The notes under the pieces: generated by a model | Database searches by the model: none | What the model saw: the letters and a program-made list of their open reading frames with translations, nothing else | Told to the model about the DNA's origin: nothing | Shown: positions 15,001 to 21,000 of the stretch, piece after piece | How positions within the stretch are numbered: the first letter of the stretch is position 1 | How the letters are laid out: each line of letters opens with the position of its first letter | NCBI GenBank assembly: GCA_964385465.1 | Contig: CAYLPJ010000003.1 | Span: 186,001-250,000, forward strand | Direction: 5' to 3' | DNA: 64,000 nucleotides | Source: CAYLPJ01 sp964385465 | GTDB taxonomy: Bacteria; Planctomycetota; Phycisphaerae; SM23-33 | Translations under genes and position numbers: made by a program

Positions 15001-18000
15001 CGACACGCTCGTCGCAGTGGCCGGGTCCGACATCACCGGCCTGACCACGGCGGTCAATCGGATGGAGGAGGTCTGCTCGATCGGCGGGTCGGCCTCGGAC
15101 GTCCGCGACGTCGACGGCATCGGCGAGCTCTCGCCCGGGGTGAAGGTCGACCTGGCCGAGGCCCTGGCCGGATCGCTGGCGATCACGGCACAGAACGCGC
15201 TGATCGTCACCTCGGTACGGACGCCGGCGTCCGACGCGCAGTTGTCGCTGACCAGCGAGCTCGGCGGGCTGTTCGTCGAGCGCAACGGCGGGGGCAACGC
15301 TTTGGAGTCCGGCGGCGGGATCAAGCTGGAGACCCTTGCGGCCGACCGGGACCTGACGGTCACCGGCCACGTCCAGGCCGGCGGCAAGCTGGAGTTGGCC
15401 ACGCGGGGCACCGTCAGCTCGCTGGGCCAGGGCGTGGACCTCGACGTCGGCGACCTGTCGGTGGACTCCGACAGCTCGGTCGTGCTGTCCGGCGAGTTCA
15501 ATACCCTGGGCGAGGTGGACGTCGTCAGCGACGGGAACATCGCCCTCAGCCAACTGGATGAGGCCTTCGAGGGCTTCCGCGTTTCCAACCAGCGGTTCTC
15601 GCTCCAGCAGCGAATGCTCCAGACGCTGGGCGACAACCTCGATGCACAGATTGACGCGCTCTCGACATACCAGGCCCTGATGGCCGCCGCGGCCAGCAGG
15701 GAGGCCGGCCAGGGCGACGTGCTGAGCACGCTCGAGGCCCAGCAGCTCCAGCACCTCGTGCGGATGCCGCTGGAGCTCCAGCATCAGCAGCTTCAGACGC
15801 AGCTCGCGGACCTCGGCAGCCTGCTGGAGGTCCAGGACCAGTTGCCGGATACGCTGGGCGAGATGGAGGGCTACGATCAGATCGTTCAGCAGCGCGACCA
15901 GGTGACCGACCAGCTTCAGAGCGCTCAGAGCACCCTTGGGCAGGTCCGGACGGACCTGCTGGAGATCATCGGCGATACCGACGACCTCGTCGCCGACCTG
16001 GAGGACGTGCAGACAACGATCGCCGACCGTCAGGCCTATCGCGACGGGCTCGGCGGCGTGCTGAGCGACATCCAGGCGGAGATCAACAGCCGCCCGGACT
16101 ACACCCCGCCGGCCCTGAACGGCGGCGAGGAAGGCGCGCCCGACCTCAGCCTCGACGCGCTGAACAGCGTGGACCTCGACGAGCTCAGCGACGAGCAACT
16201 CGGGCGGCTCCACCACGACGTCCAGGGCGTCGCCGACGAGGTGGACGGCGAGCTCCAGGACCTCGGCCAGCAGGTCGAGACGCTCCAGGACCAGATCCAC
16301 GCCAACCAGGGCGACCTGGCGTTCGTCCGCGAGGACCTCTCGGCCGTGCGGGACACGGTGCAGGGCCTCGGCGGTCAGCTCGACGCCCTGGACGCTCAGA
16401 TCGCCGCACACCAGGCCGCCCTGGCCGAGATCGAGACGATCATCGGCCTCAGCGATCCGGCGGCCATGGACCCGGCTGTTCGCGACCTGGACGACAACGC
16501 GGACGTGCTCAGCGACACGATCAACAGCGGCGTCGACGCGCTGCGCGACCAGCGCCTGCTCGAGACCGTCAACGCCAGCCTGGCGGACGTCAACAGCCAG
16601 ATTGCCCGCGTCAATGATGCGATCGACGCCGTGGCCCCGCTGACGGACACGACCGACTTCGGCGTGCTGGACTCGGGTATCCGCGGGCTGACGGCCTACC
16701 AGGACGTGCTCAGCGGCGCCATCCTGGACGGCATCGCCGGCCTGCCGGACCGGACGTACTCCGAGCTTCAGGCGCAGGTCGCGGACGTCATGGCGGATAT
16801 CCAGCAGGTCGACCAGGCCCTCGCGGCCCTGGAAGCCATCCAGGGCGCGTCGGGCTTCGCCGTTGTCGACCGCAACGTCCGCAGCCTCGCGAGCGTCCAG
16901 GACCTGCTGACGCCGACGTACCAGCAGATCGTCTCCGACGTGACCGCGCTGCCGACGTACTCCAACCTGCTCGAAGAGATCGGCACGATGCAGCAGCAGT
17001 TGGAGCAGGAGCGGCCACTTGACGAGGTCCAGGCCGATCTCCAGCAGGTGGGCAAGCAGCTCGACACCCTCGCTGCGGAGATCGCCCCGATCGAGCTCCA
17101 GTTGATCAAGCTCGCCTATCGCTACCTCAGCCACCAGAAGCGCGACATCCTGCCGAGGGTGATGGCGTGGCACGACGAGATCGGCAACCGCCTGGGCGGG
17201 CGCGTCGGCAGCCCCGAAGACGTGGAGCCCGATCCCGAGGCGTTCCCCATCGACTGGGACTTCTACGATCTCGGCCGGATCCACGGCTTCGATGCCCATC
17301 TCGACCAGATGGACGACGAGCAGTTCGGCAAGTTCCTCGACGGGCTGGAGCCCGCGGAGCTGGCGGCTGTCCAGGACGTGCTGGCCACCCAGGCGAGCAA
17401 GTCCGAGGGCCTGGACAAGGAGCTTCAGGACCTCGACGCCGCCGGCGGCGCCGACCCGTTGGACCCCGAGCTGCCCCAGAACCGGTTCGACCTGCTGCCG
17501 CAGTGGGAGCAGTTGGACAAGCAGCGCGACGATCTCCTGCTCCAGCAGGCCGACCTCCAGGCAGAACACGACCGTATCGTCGCATTGCAGGACCAGTTGG
17601 ATGCCCTGCAAGGCCGGCGTGACGACCTCGAGGGCGCCCTCATCAGCGCCCAGGAGTTCGCCTTCAGCGAGGCCGACAACCTCCAGGGCATCCGCGGAGG
17701 TCTCCAGGAGCAGCTCAACGGTCTGAACACCGACCGGCGGAATCACGAGGGCCAGCTCAGCGACCTCCAGGGCGACCTGTCCCCCGAGTTGAGCCGTCTC
17801 TACGCCGAACGCGAGGACCTCACCGGCCAGCGGAACACGCTGGAAGCCGAGCAGGGAACCGTCACCGGCTACATCTTCGGGGTCGTGGAGTTCCTGCCCG
17901 GCGAGCAGAGCCGCCTGAACGAGGCCCTCGGCGGCATCCAGCAGCAGCGCGAGGCGGTCAACACGCAGTACCAGGACGCCTTGGCCGAAGAGAGCACGTT

Positions 18001-21000
18001 GGAGCAGCAGGAGACGCAACTGGTCGCCGAGCGGGACACGCTCCAGACGCAGGTCACGCAGATCGAGGAGGATATCTCCGGCTACCAAACCACGCTGGAG
18101 GACCTGGACGACCAGGAGGCCGCGCTTCAGACCGAGCTGGACGGCATCCTCCAGACGAAGCAGACCGAGCGCGTCGGCCTGCGGGACGACCTGGTCGGGG
18201 TCCAGCAGCTCCAGGCCGACTACGCTCTCGTCGCCCAGGATTTCCAGTCGCTCCAGCACGGGCTGAACCTCGGCGCGATGGCCGGGGAGTTCCGCGGCAA
18301 CGTCCTCGATGACATGCAGCGGATGAGCCGGCTCCGCGCGGATCTCGAGCAGATGCGCCAGACGCAGGAGAGGCTGGAGTACGGGCTGCGGCGGACGCAG
18401 ATGGGCGGCGACGGGCTGACCAGCATCAGCATTCGCGCCCAGGGCTTCAGCGAGCAACTGCTCTCGGCCGGCGTGGAGCTGTCCCTGGCTCAGCCCGGGG
18501 ACGACTCGGAGGACCCCGGCGACAAGGTTGCCCAGGACGACTTCTCCGGCTGGTACCTCTACACGCATTCGGACACCGAGCAGACGCACTACCGCGACGC
18601 TCGGGGGACCGAGAACGACATCGAGGACGACGTCTTCCGCGTCCGCGAGTTCAGCCCGTTCTACGTCGACGAGCAGGCCTACTACCGGCGGCTGGACGAC
18701 GTCGACGCCACGCCGGGCGAGCTCGGCGACGACGAGGAGACGTTCTACGCCTGGGACAGCGCCGTGCTGGAGACGTTCTACGTCTTCGACGGCACGTACT
18801 CGGTGCAGAAGTTCGCCGGTACGACCAGCGAGGAGCGCACCGAGGTCCGCCCCGACACCGGCGAGGAATTCACCTTCACCATCGACAGCCCGCTCTACGA
18901 CGTGCACGACTACCGTGCCCACTTCCTCGCGGACTCGCCCGATACCGAGTTTGCCGACGCCGAGCTGTTCGTCACCAGCGACGACGAGACCGGCGAGCAC
19001 GTGCGGGCCTTCCAGGACATCCTCGACGACCTGTCGGCCGAGCTGGGCGAGGAAGGCCGGCTCATCGTCCTCTACCCGGGCCAGACGCTCGATGACCTGG
19101 ATGTCGGCGAGGTCACCGAGGATGACATCCTGGTGACCTTCCTGGACTTCACGCCCATCTACCGGCAGGTCTCCAACAGCGAGATCGCCTTCGACGACCC
19201 GCAGTCCCACGGCGAGCAGGTGTTCGAAACGCTGCCTTCGCTGCTGACGGAAGTCTACCGCGGCGGCGTCGAGCTGCTGCCTGTCGAGGCCCCCGAGGCC
19301 GGCAACGTCTTCACCGGCGGGCTGCGGGCGTCCGCATCGGAGCTGATCGAGCTGCTGGCGACCGACCGGCTGACCGGGCTGGAGACCAACGCGCTGCTGT
19401 CGGCGCCGACGGTGCGGCTGGCCAGCGGCGACGTCCTGGAACTCGGCGGGCTCATCCTCGCCAGCGAGTCCGTCCAGGTCGATGCCGGCGGCGGGCTCGT
19501 GTTGTCCGAGGACGCCCGCGTCAAGGCCGGCGCCGTGAACGTCAACAGCGCCTTCGGCGACGTCGTCGGGCGCCAGGGCAGCGTCATCGAGGCCGACACG
19601 GTCGATGTCTTCGGCGCCGGGATGGTGGACATCGTCACCGACGCCCGCGCCGTGGCCGCGTCGGCCGGCCTGTCCGGCGACGTGGTCGTCACCAACATCG
19701 GCGACGATCCGGTGACCGTGGAAACCCAGACCGACGGCGGGACGGTGGATGTGCGGTCCGATGGCACGATCCAGGCGGGCAACGTCGCCGGCGGCGACGT
19801 CTCCCTGATGGCCGGCGGCCGCGGCGACGTGCTCATCGGGCAGGTCGACGCCACCGGCAACGTCACGCTCGACGCCGCACGCGGTATCGGGTCGTACACG
19901 CCGCCGCCTCCCAACGGGCCGCTCGTGCCCCTCATGGCCGAGCCGCGGCTCAACGTCGGCGGCGACCTGAACGTCATCGCCGGGCTCGGCGCGGACCTGC
20001 CGGGCGGCACGGTCGGCGGCGAGAGCTCCGTTACCGACAACGTCAGCCTGGTGATCGACTCGCTCGACGACCTCCCGGCCACGGGGCCGGCCCACATCGC
20101 CGTTGACGGCGACGTGGTGATCGAGATCGCGCTGACGCTCCACTACGACCTCACCATCGAGGCCGACAACATCATCTTCTCCGGCGCCGGGGCGATCCTG
20201 AATCCCGGCGGCGAGACCAGCCTCAAGGCCGACGGCGCGGTCATGCTCAACGGCATGCCCTCGCAGGACAACGACGGCGGGAAGGAGGGCACGGTCGTCC
20301 TGTCCGGCGAGAGAGTCTCCATCGAGGCGGCCGAAGTCCTCGGCGGCGGCGAGCGGCTCATCCGCGCCGACCTGCTCCGCGTCGTCACCGAGACGGACCT
20401 GGCCCTGATGACCGACGTGGACACCCTCGAGGCGATCATCACCGGCCGCGGGGACCTTCGCGTCGAGGCGGGCGGCTCGATCGAGCTGCGGGACGTGCAG
20501 GTGCACGACGGCAGCGTGATCGTTGAGGCCCCCGGGGACATCGTGGCCACCGGCGTGGTGTTCGGGACGGACCGTTACGCCAACCGCCTGAGCCTCCAGG
20601 CCGGCGGGGAGCTGACGCTGGGCAACGTGGTCGTCGGGCGACTGATGGGCACCGAGCTCGAGACCGGGGCGGGGCTGACCAACGCCGGCGGCGTGCTGGA
20701 CGTGGAGGTCACGCAGGACGACGACAGCGTCGTCGAGGACCGGCCCGGCAGCTTCACGGCCCGGGTGACTGACCCGACGCACACCTACGAGCCGGGCGAA
20801 ACGGTCGAGATGGGGATCGAGTTCGGCGACGGCTCCCAGCAGATGCTGGACGTGGACGTCGCCGGTCCCCGGGTCGAGGTCATCGGCCCGCCGAGCGAAC
20901 GGTTCGGCGGCGTGCAGGACTACAGCGGCATGGGTGAGGCCGTCGTGCTGGCCGACGTCAACGCCGACGGCCTCGCCGACCTGATCCTCGGCGAGGGCCG

